A stretch of 64,000 nucleotides of DNA from Primula veris (GCA_963682055.1 OY821741.1:2673501-2737500), one strand, 5' to 3'. Shown: positions 1 through 9,880, counted from the stretch's first letter. Numbers and translations: made by a program. The notes: generated by a model from the letters alone, not told the origin.

Positions 1-572
1 CGATAAAATGGAGAGAATATAATATGCTAAATGATGTTTTATATTTGACTAACAGTTTATAACATGTGGTGAAAAATGTGGTAAAAAATAAAAATACACA
101 TGAATTAAAAGCATTTCTCACTTAATACTCTTGATATAGAAAATACACATGTTAATCAAGTTTTACCTTTCGCAAATCCTCTTGAAAACGTTGTCTTATT
201 ATATCATGTTTAGCGGTGTGTTGGTTTAAAGTGTTGTTTTTTTTATGTTGGTTTAATTTAAGTTGAAAGTGTTGGTTCGTGGGCAGCGACGTATCAAGTT
301 TATCAGTGTGTTGGTTTAAAATTTCAGTTTAACTTAAATTTTTAAAAAATAATATAATATTAAGTTTTGAATGTTGTTGTAATTAATAAATAAGTTCTAA
401 CCGTTTTGATTGTTATTGCAAATAGGTCATAATAGTTATAATTGTAACAAACAACTAAAAACAATAATATAATATAAAAATAAGGATTTATTTCATTCAT
501 TAATAAAAGAGTACATTAATAAAAAAAATAACATCAATTAAAAATTATATTAAATAAGAAATTAAAATTACA
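1..572. other. Non-coding upstream segment of unit A
   Basis: No coding signal is visible. Positions 1-146 match 33743-33890 directly and 11240-11345 in inverted orientation. From about 212 onward the sequence matches the region just upstream of each NLP copy (15417, 34141 and 49329). It is AT-rich, with many short homopolymer runs. Confidence 0.6.
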
Positions 573-992
573 TCAATAAATAGAAAATTTTCGTACGATT
601 TCAACTTGTTTTCCTATGATCCAGTTCTTTCTACCTGTCGTGATATTCGGATCATCGGGATCCAATCCCATAATCGTTTCTTTCACATCCCAAATTTGTG
701 CAGACGATTTCTCTCTAACTGCAACCGCTGTCTCTTTATCTGCAAGCGCTTTCTTTGTATCTGCAGCCGCCATTGCCAACATATTGCTCGCTCATACTTG
801 ATGCATTGCACTTTGTTTGTCCCTATAAGAAGCGCTAAAATCCATTTTGCTAGATGATGAATTAGAGTTTTTAGAGCCATCCGCCTTTGTGGCTTTTCTA
901 CATTTTGGTCTATCTAACTTATCAGAAAACAATACTTTTTCAACGGCATCATCATCAATATCAAACCGGTTGATTTTGATCCACCCGCTACA
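573..992 (-). pseudogene. Fragment resembling the NAM-associated C-terminal domain (copy A)
   Basis: The minus strand reads through an acidic stretch, then a DRPKCRKATKADGS-like motif followed by a Ser/Asn run, a Gln/Ala/Lys-rich segment, and a tail with GLDPDDPNITTGRK. The RPxxRKxxKADGS-plus-Ser-run pattern recalls the region seen in plant Myb/trihelix-like proteins carrying a NAM-associated domain, many of them linked to PIF/Harbinger transposons. That match is from memory and weak. In this copy an in-frame TGA follows MHQV where the other copies encode Ser, so it is broken. No start codon or upstream exon is visible, so it is an exon relic. Four copies exist, each directly upstream of an NLP copy and in the opposite orientation. 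Confidence 0.4.
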
Positions 993-1688
993 TTAGTTTT
1001 TTTATGTTGTCTTCTTCAATATGGGCGTGTTATTTTGGTTAATCTTTCAAAACGGTAAAACAACGATTATTTTTAAAAGGTTTACCCATATCTTCGAAAA
1101 AATCGAGTTCCGTGCCATTATACTAAAAATTTATAAAAAAAATGATTTAATTAGTCTAAATAAACAGGTTGATAAGTTAAAAATTAATTTGTATTACTAA
1201 TTAAAAAATTATGCAAAATATTTTATAAAATCATAACACATCGTGGTCGGCTCTTTCGTTTTTTGCCTTATTTCCTCGTGGTTAAAGCATGCTTGGAGAT
1301 TCGGGATAAATCTATCATGATCCTACGAGATCCCGAAAAAGTCGGGTCCCGACTTTTTTCGGATCGGGGTCGAGATTTTTTTTCACTTTCTAAAGTAATC
1401 GGGTCGGGATACGGGTTGAATCTTTACGATCTCGAGACTAACCCACCCCTGACCCCGACCCAGCTTCCAAAATTAAAGATTACATGGTAAATTATTTATA
1501 AAGAAATACTTAGTGTATTATATTATGAGTTGACAATAAATAAAACGCGTTTTCAGGAAGTGTGAACACATGCAGTTTTCCAGCCCGCTTTTCTTTTATG
1601 TTTTTTATTTAAAAACTCATCATTTGTACAAATAGAGTTATTAGAATTAAAAAAAAAAAAAAGAATAAGTAGATACACATAGGAAGCC
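993..1688. promoter_or_regulatory. Upstream region of NLP gene A
   Basis: About 700 bp separates the antisense exon relic from the NLP start codon. It holds a more GC-rich patch at about 1320-1465 with Asp/Arg/Pro-type codon runs and several CCCGAC/GTCGGG motifs, then an A-run just before the start codon. The sequence is mostly conserved at 34909-35608 in unit B. No convincing TATA box was identified. It probably holds the promoter and 5' UTR, inferred only from position. Confidence 0.4.
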
Positions 1689-4390
1689 ATGAAATCTTAT
1701 GAAGAGATTGATGTGAATAAAATAATTCCAGATGAATTCAAGAGATATCTTAGGAAGGAGAAGTATGTGTGTAAAACATATTATGATGATGATGATTGGG
1801 AAACTTTGAATTTGAAATTTGAGAATGGTGATGATTTGATTTTAGAGGGTAAGTTATAAGTCTCTTATATAATTTCTTTTACTTGTAGTTTCTCCTTTTT
1901 TTGTCCTTTTTTGTTTCGTTATTTGTTTCTCGACAATACGACTCTTTATTTGTCTATTGTTTTATATTTTAACAGAAATTGACTTCGATGCCGGGACGTT
2001 CTGCCTCATTCAGTTTTGGAGAGCGGAAGAAGTAGTTGTAAATAGTGTTGGTGAGAAGGGATTTCTATTTACTATTCGCAACCAACCTTTTGTGGTCAGA
2101 GGAGATTCCGGAGATCCCGATGACGACCTTTTTTACTATCGGATGAAGATGCATGATGTCATCGTCAATGGTGATTCAGCGATTGGCCGTGTGTTTCGGA
2201 ATAACAGGATGGAATTTACTCCAGATGTATCATATTACTCCGACGAAGAATACCCCCAACGGGATATAGCCCTATCTTGCGATATAGCCCTATCGTGTGT
2301 TCTTCCGTGGCATGATTTTTCTGGGGCCGTTGTTGGCGCGATTGAGTTTGTTACAAATTATTATAATTCAGAACCCTTAGACATAATTCTGTCGAGTACG
2401 CTGGTTTGTATCTTACCCTCGGATAAATTATGGAGACACTTTTTATTTAGCATTAGGCATGATTAAATGAATTTAGTTGTTTAGTTTTATCCTTATATTT
2501 AACTATCATCTCATTTTCTCTACAGTGTAGAAAGGCACTATATTCGGATTGTTGTAAATCTCTATATGGGCAAGTAAGTGAGGACTTTAAGCATAGTACT
2601 GTTTGATTATGCAATATATGATTTATTTAATTTATCTTTTTGAAGTCTATTGATTAATTTGCAACATTTGTATCATCAAGTATGATTTGGAGAAGGATTC
2701 GCTCATTAGCGCTGTGTCCGAGATCAAGGAGGTGATTAGCGCTGTGTCCGAGATCAAGGAGGTGATTAGCCCTGTGTCCCAAACTTGGATGTTATGCAAA
2801 CACTGTAATTATTTGAGTGCTGCCAAAAGATATGCTGAAGTACTAGATGTGGGTTCCCTATTTTTGAGTTACCAAAGCTATTATAAACTGCAAAAAGGTG
2901 AAGGAGTTGTTGGCAAGGTAGCAGAGTCGTCTCATAGTTTGGTGTATTGTGAAGACGTCTCTAAATTCAGCATTACTGAGTATCCATTAGCTCACTTAGC
3001 ACGCGCTTGTGAAATCTCGGCTTCTTTTGCAATCTGCTTGAAGTCTAATCAGACTGGAGATCAAGTTTATGTTATAGAGTTTTTCCTACTCCCAGATTAT
3101 GTTAGAGGTAATAACTTCGGCGAAACACTTGTTCCTATGCTTAAAACAATGAGGCAGTGTTTCAAAACATTTAAGTTTGCATCTGGAGCAGAAATGGGAG
3201 ACAGTTTATCTGTCCAAGTAATTGATGCCAGTTTATCAGAAAGAATTGAAACCCTTGAAATTGGTGGGTTAGATCTAATGGATGATCATTTAGCAACTCC
3301 AGATTCAGTTAACAATGGGAAAGATGTAGTTAATACTACTGAACAAAGAGATCTTGAAACATCTTTATTTGATAAACAATGCAAAAGTTTTGCGGTTTCT
3401 CGTGATACAAAAGGAGACAATCTAGCTATTGGTGTATCAAATACGGTAGTTTTACAACAACCTGAACAAAGAGGCAATGTGGAAAATATGGTGAGTGACA
3501 TCGATGAAAGGAACATTCAAATAGATGCTCAAAATTATGCAGATAATCCAGGTAGAGATTTAGCAGGTGGTGTCATAAATGTTGTTCACATCGACGAAAA
3601 TGGTTTCAGCTCTTCAGAGGAATGTACAAGTACCCCATTAAATTTATCAAGCCGGAGACGTGGAATTGACATTAGTCTAGAGGAACTAATGCAAGTTGCT
3701 GGTATGAAACGTGATGATGCTGCCAGAAAGTTAGGCGGTTAGTATTTATTTTTCTAAAGGATAAATAACCAGAAACTCTCTTTTCCCAACTTATTCAACT
3801 TTTAATCCTATCAATTTTTTAAAAGTAAAACTCAAATAAGTTCAAAACAAAGGAGAAAACAAATATTGGCCTTTTACTAAATCTAGAGAAGCACTTGGTA
3901 TCTATCTCATTATTTATCAACTATTACGAAAGTAAGAATGTCAATGTATTTTCTTATGATTGTTGTTCATTTTGCAGTGAGCATATCTACGTTGAGGCGT
4001 GCATGTACGCATCATGGTATCTCTAGGTGGCCACCTCGCAAGAGAAACATAGACAATCAGTCTTGTTCTAGTATTTGTACTTCAACTTGTAGAAGAAAAA
4101 CTCGGAAGCTCTCTGCTCCCGCTGTGCAGAACCAAAGTCCTGTGAAAATAAAAGCAAAATATAAAGATTCTTTCATTAAATTTGATATCTCAGCTTCTTC
4201 CGGGATTGACGTGCTTCATTACCAAGTGTCAAAAAGGCTAAAACTAGTGGCGGGAGATTACACTATTAAGTATCAAGATGAAGATAATGACTGGATCATA
4301 ATAGCATGCGACGATGACCTGGGTGACTACATTTCTAGCCCAACTTTACTGGGGAAAAATAATCTGGTCATATCAGTTGAGCGCGTTTAG
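1689..4390 (+). CDS. NLP: NIN-like (NLP) RWP-RK/PB1 transcription factor, gene A
   Basis: Five exons join in frame with GT-AG introns: 1689-1848, 1976-2403, 2526-2573, 2681-3737 and 3978-4390. They give 2106 nt and a 701-residue protein. Exon 2 and exon 4 carry the NLP GAF-like N-terminal region, with QPFV, YRM, GRVFR, EFTPDVSYYS and LPWHDFSG, then QTWMLC, GEGVVGKV and EYPLAHLAR. The RWP-RK domain spans the exon 4/5 junction: SLEELMQVAGMKRDDAARKLG joins VSISTLRRAC, then HHGISRWPPRK. A C-terminal PB1 domain follows, with the acidic YQDEDNDW...DDDLGDY motif. NLPs are nuclear factors of nitrate signalling that bind nitrate-responsive elements and pair through PB1. The protein is shorter than many NLPs at its N terminus. 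It has an in-frame 30-bp tandem duplication near 2696-2770 and an 18-bp duplication near 2262-2297. The exon 2 and exon 3 boundaries are inferred from frame and splice motifs. Confidence 0.85.
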
Positions 4391-5045
4391 CAACATTCTG
4401 ACCGTAGTTTCCCAAGTTTTTTTTATTTGAAGAGTAAATGAACCGTATATTGATAAGTGGAGAGTTTCCCAAGTTATCAAATATTTCTTGGGTTCTATTG
4501 TGTATTTAAGAATAATCTATATGTCCTTGTTATACATTGTAATCTGAAGTTATGATTTTTCAATATTCGTTATGTTTCCCAACAAGCAGTAATTTATTCA
4601 TAACTCTTTTAGATTACACAAAAATGGGAAAAAATAAATACCATCGGGTTGTTGATGTCAAATTCACTATTCGAGAAAGCATTTTTTATTGCAGGCTCTA
4701 GCAGGCACTATTTTGGGGAATCATGAATATCAAAGGAGAAAATAATTAAAAAAATTCTTGGTTTTCTTCTGCTCATTTGTTAATCTATCAAATCTGAATG
4801 ATTTTGATCAGTTTTTAGGATAAATCTTAAAAGTTAGATGGCATTTTCCGGCCCTAGTACATAAAATTACCAAGTTACGGGTTCTAGCAAAAACCCGAAA
4901 GGAAAAAACAACATTTTAGAACAATATTGTTTATAAAGTAGACGATAGCCAGAATGATTATCACCAACAACATAAGAATACTTCCCATTGAAACACTTGT
5001 TTTTGTATGTTAGAATTGACAGTATAATAATACGCCCGTAACTTT
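4391..5045. other. 3' flank of NLP gene A
   Basis: No gene is seen. The stretch contains the likely 3' UTR and is shared with the downstream flanks of the other three NLP 3' ends (17085-17697, 38315-38969 and 50997-51609). The A and B versions have an extra segment near 4723-4790 that is missing from the two truncated NLP copies. It ends at the relic of the convergent F-box gene. Confidence 0.6.
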
Positions 5046-5075
5046 TCAACAGAATCTGATCGGTGAAATTTCCTC
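5046..5075 (-). pseudogene. Terminal remnant of the F-box gene (copy A, NLP side)
   Basis: These 30 bases match the last codons and stop of the F-box gene at 17698 and 51610. Immediately after them the homology breaks into an unrelated AT-rich repeat that starts with a TATAGAACCCTATGGG motif. The full NLP genes have therefore lost the convergent F-box partner that still accompanies the truncated NLP copies. Confidence 0.6.
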
Positions 5076-5335
5076 GTATAGAACCCTATGGGAGCCTAAC
5101 CTAAACTAGAATTTCCTCGGTGAAATTTTTTCTATTTTCAACAAATTAGAATTTGATAAATTAAAAACAAATTGTACAACATACTAAAAATCCAAATAAA
5201 AATATAGAACCCTATGGGAGCCTACCCTAAACTTAAATATTAATCAAAATTAATTTTTTTTTAATCTATTTGACACAATTTTATGCAAACGGTTTGTGAA
5301 CCAGTCATATAGCCTGACTGTTCCCTAGTAATCAC
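5076..5335. repeat. AT-rich repeat of the TATAGAACCC family
   Basis: This stretch is AT-rich non-coding DNA with two occurrences of a TATAGAACCCTATGGGAGCC motif about 120 bp apart. The motif and its surroundings resemble the tandem repeats at 24640-24960 and 61690-62010. Confidence 0.5.
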
Positions 5336-5461
5336 CATAAATAACTAAATAAATATACTCATTCCCACACATCAATTCATCTATCAAACTATACTTTTAT
5401 AACAATAAAATATCATATTACTTCTTATATACGATTATTAATTTACTATATTCATTCCATC
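5336..5461. mobile_element. Internal fragment of a Helitron
   Basis: These 126 bp match 20131-20256, inside the complete 342-bp Helitron at 20011-20352. Neither Helitron terminus is present here, so this is a truncated relic. On the right it joins a segment that precedes the DUF866-like exon. Confidence 0.6.
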
Positions 5462-5589
5462 TTATATACGAACAACAATCCCGAATACATATATATATAT
5501 ATATATACACACACAGCGATACAGATTCATAAATAGACCAAAAAAAGTATAAAAAAAATGAATAAAAATAAAAAGAGACAGATAGAGAC

Positions 5590-5691
5590 CTTGAAATGAT
5601 AAGAAAAGTTGGGATCATCGCAACCCCATTGAGGTTGAAGATCAGTTACATTCTCCATCTCACCACTTATGCTTAACAAATAGTTCACCAT
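5590..5691 (-). pseudogene. Orphan first exon resembling a DUF866/CXXC zinc-binding protein (copy A)
   Basis: The minus strand encodes 34 residues starting MVNYLLSISGEMEN and containing LQPQWGCDDPNFSYHFK, followed directly by a GT donor in phase 0. The pattern matches, from memory, the first exon of plant homologues of the eukaryotic CXXC-motif zinc-binding protein (UPF0587/DUF866), which read roughly ENLTNLQPQGGCDDPNF before a KCxxCGE motif. No downstream exon with the expected CxxC pairs was found to the left, where a Helitron relic and NLP 3' flank lie. It is therefore probably an orphaned exon carried by the segmental duplication. A GAGA-rich leader precedes the ATG, and a Mutator-type element sits 22 bp upstream of it. 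Confidence 0.5.
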
Positions 5692-5713
5692 CTTCTCTCT
5701 CTCTCTCTAACTC

Positions 5714-6346
5714 GGGGGATTCTTTATTACATATGAGAATTACTTCTGAGTATAAGGGACCTGGGATTGCAGCAATCCCACGTCTATGTGTCCCTGGAAT
5801 TTTTTTTTTTTTTTTTTTTTTTTTGTCTGTGATTTTGTTTTTTTAGGATAAAATTGAGGATAAATGTAGCGGTAGAGTGATGTTGATTTGAGAAAAATAT
5901 ATATTAATTTGATATACGAACGAGTTTGATGGTTGATGGTCGATGGTTATGTTTTTTTTTGGATAAAATTGAAGAAGTTTTTTTTTTTTAGATTGAGAGT
6001 TTTTTTTTTTTTTTGTTAAAATTGGGGATAATTGTAGTGGTAAAGTGACGTTGATTTGATAAAAAAATATATTAACTTGATATATGAAGTAGTTTGATGG
6101 TTGATGGTTATAGTTTTTTTTTTTTGATAAAATTGGAAAAGTTTTTGAATAAAATTGGAAAAGTTTTTAGGTAAAATTGGGGAATTTTTTAATATACCAA
6201 AACGAAATAAAAAAAACAAAATTACAGACAAGACAAAACAAAACAAAACAAAACAAAAAAAAAAAAAAAAAATTTCAAGTGACACGTAGTCGTGGGATTG
6301 CTGCATATACTCAGAAATAATTCCCATATGTAATAAAGAATCCCCC
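5714..6346. mobile_element. Mutator-type MITE, 633 bp (copy A)
   Basis: The ends are inverted repeats of roughly 65 bp that begin GGGGGATTCTTTATTACATA on the left and mirror this on the right. The element is flanked by an exact 9-bp duplication, CTCTAACTC, at 5705-5713 and 6347-6355. A 9-bp duplication with long terminal inverted repeats is characteristic of Mutator-like elements. The interior is T- and A-rich and non-coding. The related segment at 21997-22020 lacks the element and serves as an approximate empty site. Confidence 0.8.
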
Positions 6347-6599
6347 CTCTAACTCTGTATCTCTCTCTCTCTAAAACTCTGTATCTATCTACTCTATCTG
6401 ATTCTATTCAGCGACCTCCTTTTTTTTTTTTTTTCTTTTTCTTCAAAAATAAAATGTATTTATTAAATATTATCAAAACATACCATACAAACAAATTATT
6501 CCCAAAACAGACCAAAATAGAAAAAAAAATATATTTCTCCTCTCTCTCCTCCCTCTTTCTAAATCATTATTATTATTTAATGTTAAAATGACTTCTAAA

Positions 6600-7412
6600 C
6601 CGAAAAAAATAAAATTATAACAAAAAATTTAAAAAATTAAAAAAAGTCGAGAACCCGAAAAAACCCAAAAAATACTGGAAAAACATTTAAAAAAGTCGGG
6701 AACCAGAAAAAATCCAAAAAAATGTTAAAAAAAATAAAAAACCAATAAAAATCCAAATTCACAAAAAAATAAAAAAAGTTCAAAAAAGTCGAGAATCCGA
6801 AAAAACCCAAAAAATGCTGGAAAAACCTTTTAAAAAGTCGGGAACCCGAAAAAGCCCAACAAATGGTTAAAAAAAGTAAAAAAAACAAAGAAAAATCCAA
6901 AATCACAAAAAGAATGAAAAAAGTTCACAAAAATTGAGAACCCGAAAAAACCAAAAAAATGCTGAAAAAACCATTAAAAAGTCGGGAACCCGAAAAAACT
7001 CCAAAAAAGTGGTAAAAAATAAAAAAAAAACCAATAAAAATCCAAATTCACAAAAATATATAAAAATAAAGTTCAGAAAAGTCGAGAATCCGAAAAAAGC
7101 CCAAAAATATGGTAAAAAACAAAAAAAAAACAAGAAAATTACAAAATTACAAAAAAAATGAAAAAAGTTCAAAAAAGTCGAGAATTCAAAAAAAGCCAAA
7201 ATATGCTGAACAAACTTTTAAAAAAGTCGGTAACCGAAAAAACCCAAAAAATAGGTAAAAAAATTCAAAAAATATCCAAAATCACAAAAAAATGAAAAAA
7301 GTTCAAAAAATTCGAGAACCCGAAAAAACCCAAAAAAGGTTGGAAAAACCTTTTAAAAAGCCGGTAACCCGAAAAAGCCCAAAAAATGGTTAAAAAAAGT
7401 AAAAAAACAAAA
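6600..7412. repeat. A-rich tandem array, about 140-bp unit (copy A)
   Basis: The motif GTCGAGAA(C/T)CCGAAAAAA recurs near 6647, 6788, 6934, 7080, 7177 and 7312, mostly 135-147 bp apart. A related GTCGGGAACCCGAAAAA motif falls about midway between occurrences. The array is degenerate and A-rich on the plus strand. The long Phe/Leu-rich reading frames on the minus strand are by-products of it. Confidence 0.75.
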
Positions 7413-7413
7413 A

Positions 7414-8422
7414 AGTGTATAAATTGTGTGTTGTGTATGCATGTATTAAATAATATGTATAAATAATATATTGTGTATGCCCGTATTAAAAAACATGTAT
7501 AAATTGTGTGTTGTGTATGTATGTATTAAATAATATGTATAAATAATGTATTGTGTATGCCCGTATTAAAAAACATGTATAAATTATGTATTGTGTATGC
7601 CTGTATTAAAGAGTATGTATAAAAAGTGTATTGTGTATGAATAATAAGAAGAAAAAAATTGACAGTGTCAATGGATACAGAATGTATTGTGTATGACTGT
7701 ATTAAAGAGCGTGTTTAAACAATGTATTGTGTATGTCTGTATTAAAAAGCCTATATAAAATATGTATTGTGTATGCTTGTATTAAAGAGCATGTATAAAT
7801 AGTGTATTGTGTATGCCCGTATTAAAAAAACATATATAAACTGTGTATTATGTATGTTTGTATTAAATAGCATGTATAAATAATGTTTTGTGCATTCCTG
7901 TATTAAAAAATATGTATAAACCGTGTATTGTGTATGCGTGTATTAAAGAGCATATATAAAATATGTATTGTGTATGCATGTATTAAAGAGCATGTATAAA
8001 TAGTGTATTGTGTATGTCCGTATTAAAAAACATGTATAAACCGTGTATTGTGTATGTCTGTATTAAAGAGCATTCATAAATAATGTATTGTGTATGCCCG
8101 TATTAAAAAAACATGTATAAACTGTGTATTGTGTATGCATGTATTAAATAGCATGTATAAAATATGTATTATGTATGACTGTATTAAAGAACATGTATAA
8201 ATAGTGTATTGTGTATGCCTGTATTAAAGAATATGTATAAAAAATGTATTGTTTATGCCTGTATTAAACAATATGTATAAAAGTGTATTGTGTATGAATA
8301 ATAACAAAAACATAAAAAATGGACAATGTCAATGGATAAATAATATATTGTGTATATCTGTATTAAAAAGCGTGTATAAATAATGTATTGTGTATGCCTG
8401 TATTAAAAAGCATGTTTAAAGA
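7414..8422. repeat. Minisatellite with a 40-bp unit (copy A)
   Basis: About 24 degenerate units of roughly 40 bp follow the scheme GTATAAAT..GTGTATTGTGTATG..TGTATTAAA. Two units are interrupted by a longer ATGAATAATAA-type insert near 7638 and 8297, which suggests a higher-order period of about 660 bp. No reading frame spans it. Confidence 0.85.
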
Positions 8423-8559
8423 ATTGGTAATTTTAAAAACAAGTAGAAAACACAATCAGATTAAAAACAAAACAAAAATCCAAATAAATGTAATCATCTA
8501 CATACTTGATATCTAGAGCACAAAAAAAATACTATGTAAGAAATTCTAAAGATTTAACC

Positions 8560-8850
8560 TAGTTATAATTGAGTTTTACGATAAAAACAAAACAAAAAAA
8601 GTGAAAATGGAAAAGGGGTTCAGAAACCACTGGTTCTGGTATAACTGGTACGGAGATGGGTCTAGATGATGATTTTATTGGGGGAATGAGTTTTGATCGG
8701 ACAGTGGAGATTGAGGTTAAAGTAGGAGTGTGGGAAAAATGGAGGGTTGGGATTGAGGAGGTGGTGACGGGATCGGAGATGGAGGGAGGTGCGGCGGGAG
8801 GTGATGGAGATAGGTGGCGGAGAGAGGAGGGCAAATGTTGTAGTTGACAT
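8560..8850 (-). other. C/T-rich segment with overlapping short ORFs (copy A)
   Basis: Between the minisatellite and a microsatellite lies a stretch that is strongly purine-rich on the plus strand. The minus strand opens with an ATG near 8850 and encodes about 62 residues rich in Ser, Pro, Arg and His (MSTTTFALLSPPP...). This composition resembles a plastid transit peptide, but composition alone could produce it. A second overlapping frame is also open. I cannot assign a gene. It may be a captured exon inside the 2.6-kb insertion. Confidence 0.25.
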
Positions 8851-8856
8851 TTTTGT

Positions 8857-8865
8857 ATGTGTGTG

Positions 8866-8908
<43 letters not shown>
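8857..8908. repeat. Compound GT/TA/GA microsatellite (copy A)
   Basis: A short GT stretch is followed by a TA run and then a GA run. The copy at 42777-42823 has different TA and GA numbers, one of the few differences between the units in this region. Confidence 0.9.
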
Positions 8909-9045
8909 CTATTAAAAAAATATAAATTATTTAGTATTTATAATTTTAATTAGTTGTATGTTTTGGGAATAAAGTGTTGGGGTGTAATTTTTTGGTAATT
9001 AGTTTAAAATAGTTGTATCTTTTGGTAATTTTCCCTTTTTTTTAT

Positions 9046-9335
9046 TAGGGCCAGGTTTACTCGGCCCGGGTCCGTTCGTTTCCGTTTGATTTTTTACAAA
9101 ACCGAAACAAAGAGCAGATTTTTTCGGTTTCGGTGTTTTTATTTTTTGAACCGAACCGAATCGATTTTTTTCGGTCTTATTTCGGTTTTTTCCGGTTATT
9201 TTTGTTTTTTCGGTCTTTTTCATTTTTTCCGGTTTTTCGGCTTTTTTTGGGGTTCTATGTAAACCGAAACCGACCCGAAAATTTTCGGTTTTGGTGTTTT
9301 TCGGTTCGGTTTTTCAGGGTTTTCGCTCCGCTCTA
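9046..9335. mobile_element. hAT-type MITE rich in CCGAAACCG motifs (copy A)
   Basis: The element starts TAGGGCCAGGTTTAC and ends GCTCCGCTCTA, so the termini are imperfect inverted repeats. It is flanked by CTTTTTAT on the right and TTTTTTAT on the left, an 8-bp duplication with one mismatch, as expected for hAT elements. The interior is made of CGGTTT/AAACCG words in both orientations. The same element with the same flanks occurs at 22107-22410. Confidence 0.6.
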
Positions 9336-9880
9336 CTTTTTATTAGTAAGTATATTATTGGGAAAATAAAGTTTATTCGTTTTTACCCCTATAGTTTAGT
9401 TATTCTTTCGATCGGATATTTATTTTCCACGTGTTTCAATTTAGTCCTCGTTAATGTGGAAGTTTTCCCCTTTTGTTTTTTATTGGAAAAAAAAAATAGA
9501 GAGATCCATTTTGATTCTCATAGTACTTTTTCTAACTTTTTATTATTGAGAAAAAAAAGATTTATTCGTTTTGATCACTATACTTTAATTATTGTTTCGA
9601 TTGGATCTCCATTTTTCAGGTGTTTCAGTTTGGTACTCCTTAATATGGAAGTTCCCCCCTTCCTCCCTCCCTCCTCCCTCCTCCTCCTCCTCTTTTATTG
9701 GAAAAAATAGGGTGATCTATTTTGATTCTGAAAGTACTTTTTCTTACTTTTTATTATTGAGAAAAAGAAAGATTTATTCGTTTTGATCACTGTACTTTAA
9801 TTATTGTTTCGATTGGATCTCCATTTTCTAGGTGTTTCAGTTTGGTACTCGTTACTGTTTTTTTTTTTTTTACATACGTA
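9336..9880. repeat. Tandem repeat of about 200 bp (copy A)
   Basis: Nearly three degenerate units each carry the series TTTATTCGTTTT, TTTAATTATTGTTTCGAT, GGTGTTTCAGTTTGGTACT and TTTTATTGGAAAA. Unit spacing is about 200-210 bp. A C/T run near 9656-9692 sits where the third paralog has a pure 30-C run. Confidence 0.65.

Larger units (their letters stand above)
6445..9035. mobile_element. About 2.6-kb insertion of unknown class (copy A)
   Basis: Relative to the third paralogous segment (around 22085-22106), about 2.6 kb is inserted after a CTTTTTCTTC tract. It contains the two satellite arrays, a C/T-rich ORF-bearing stretch and a microsatellite. No clear terminal inverted repeat, target duplication or Helitron ends were found, partly because both borders lie in T-runs. 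The right edge on the minus strand reads GGGAAAATTACC, which resembles some Mutator-type ends, but no matching left end was seen. It could equally be a deletion in the third segment. Confidence 0.45.

Noticed and set aside
1263..1490. 75-codon plus-strand frame in the GC-rich patch before NLP A
   Set aside because: It has no ATG start, is not preserved at 35176-35379, and has no recognisable motif.
3286..3516. Minus-strand reading frame inside NLP exon 4 (also 37210-37440)
   Set aside because: It is a shadow of the well-supported exon on the other strand.
6637..7199. Long Phe-rich reading frames on the minus strand (and at 40557-41119)
   Set aside because: They are translations of the A-rich 140-bp tandem array. 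The composition and repetition explain them fully.
7414..8422. Regular 40-bp repeats resembling a CRISPR array
   Set aside because: Units are contiguous and degenerate with no unique spacers, no cas genes are present, and the DNA is clearly plant nuclear.
6445..9035. Interpretation of the 2.6-kb insertion as a Helitron
   Set aside because: No TC start, 3' hairpin or CTRR end could be placed at its borders.
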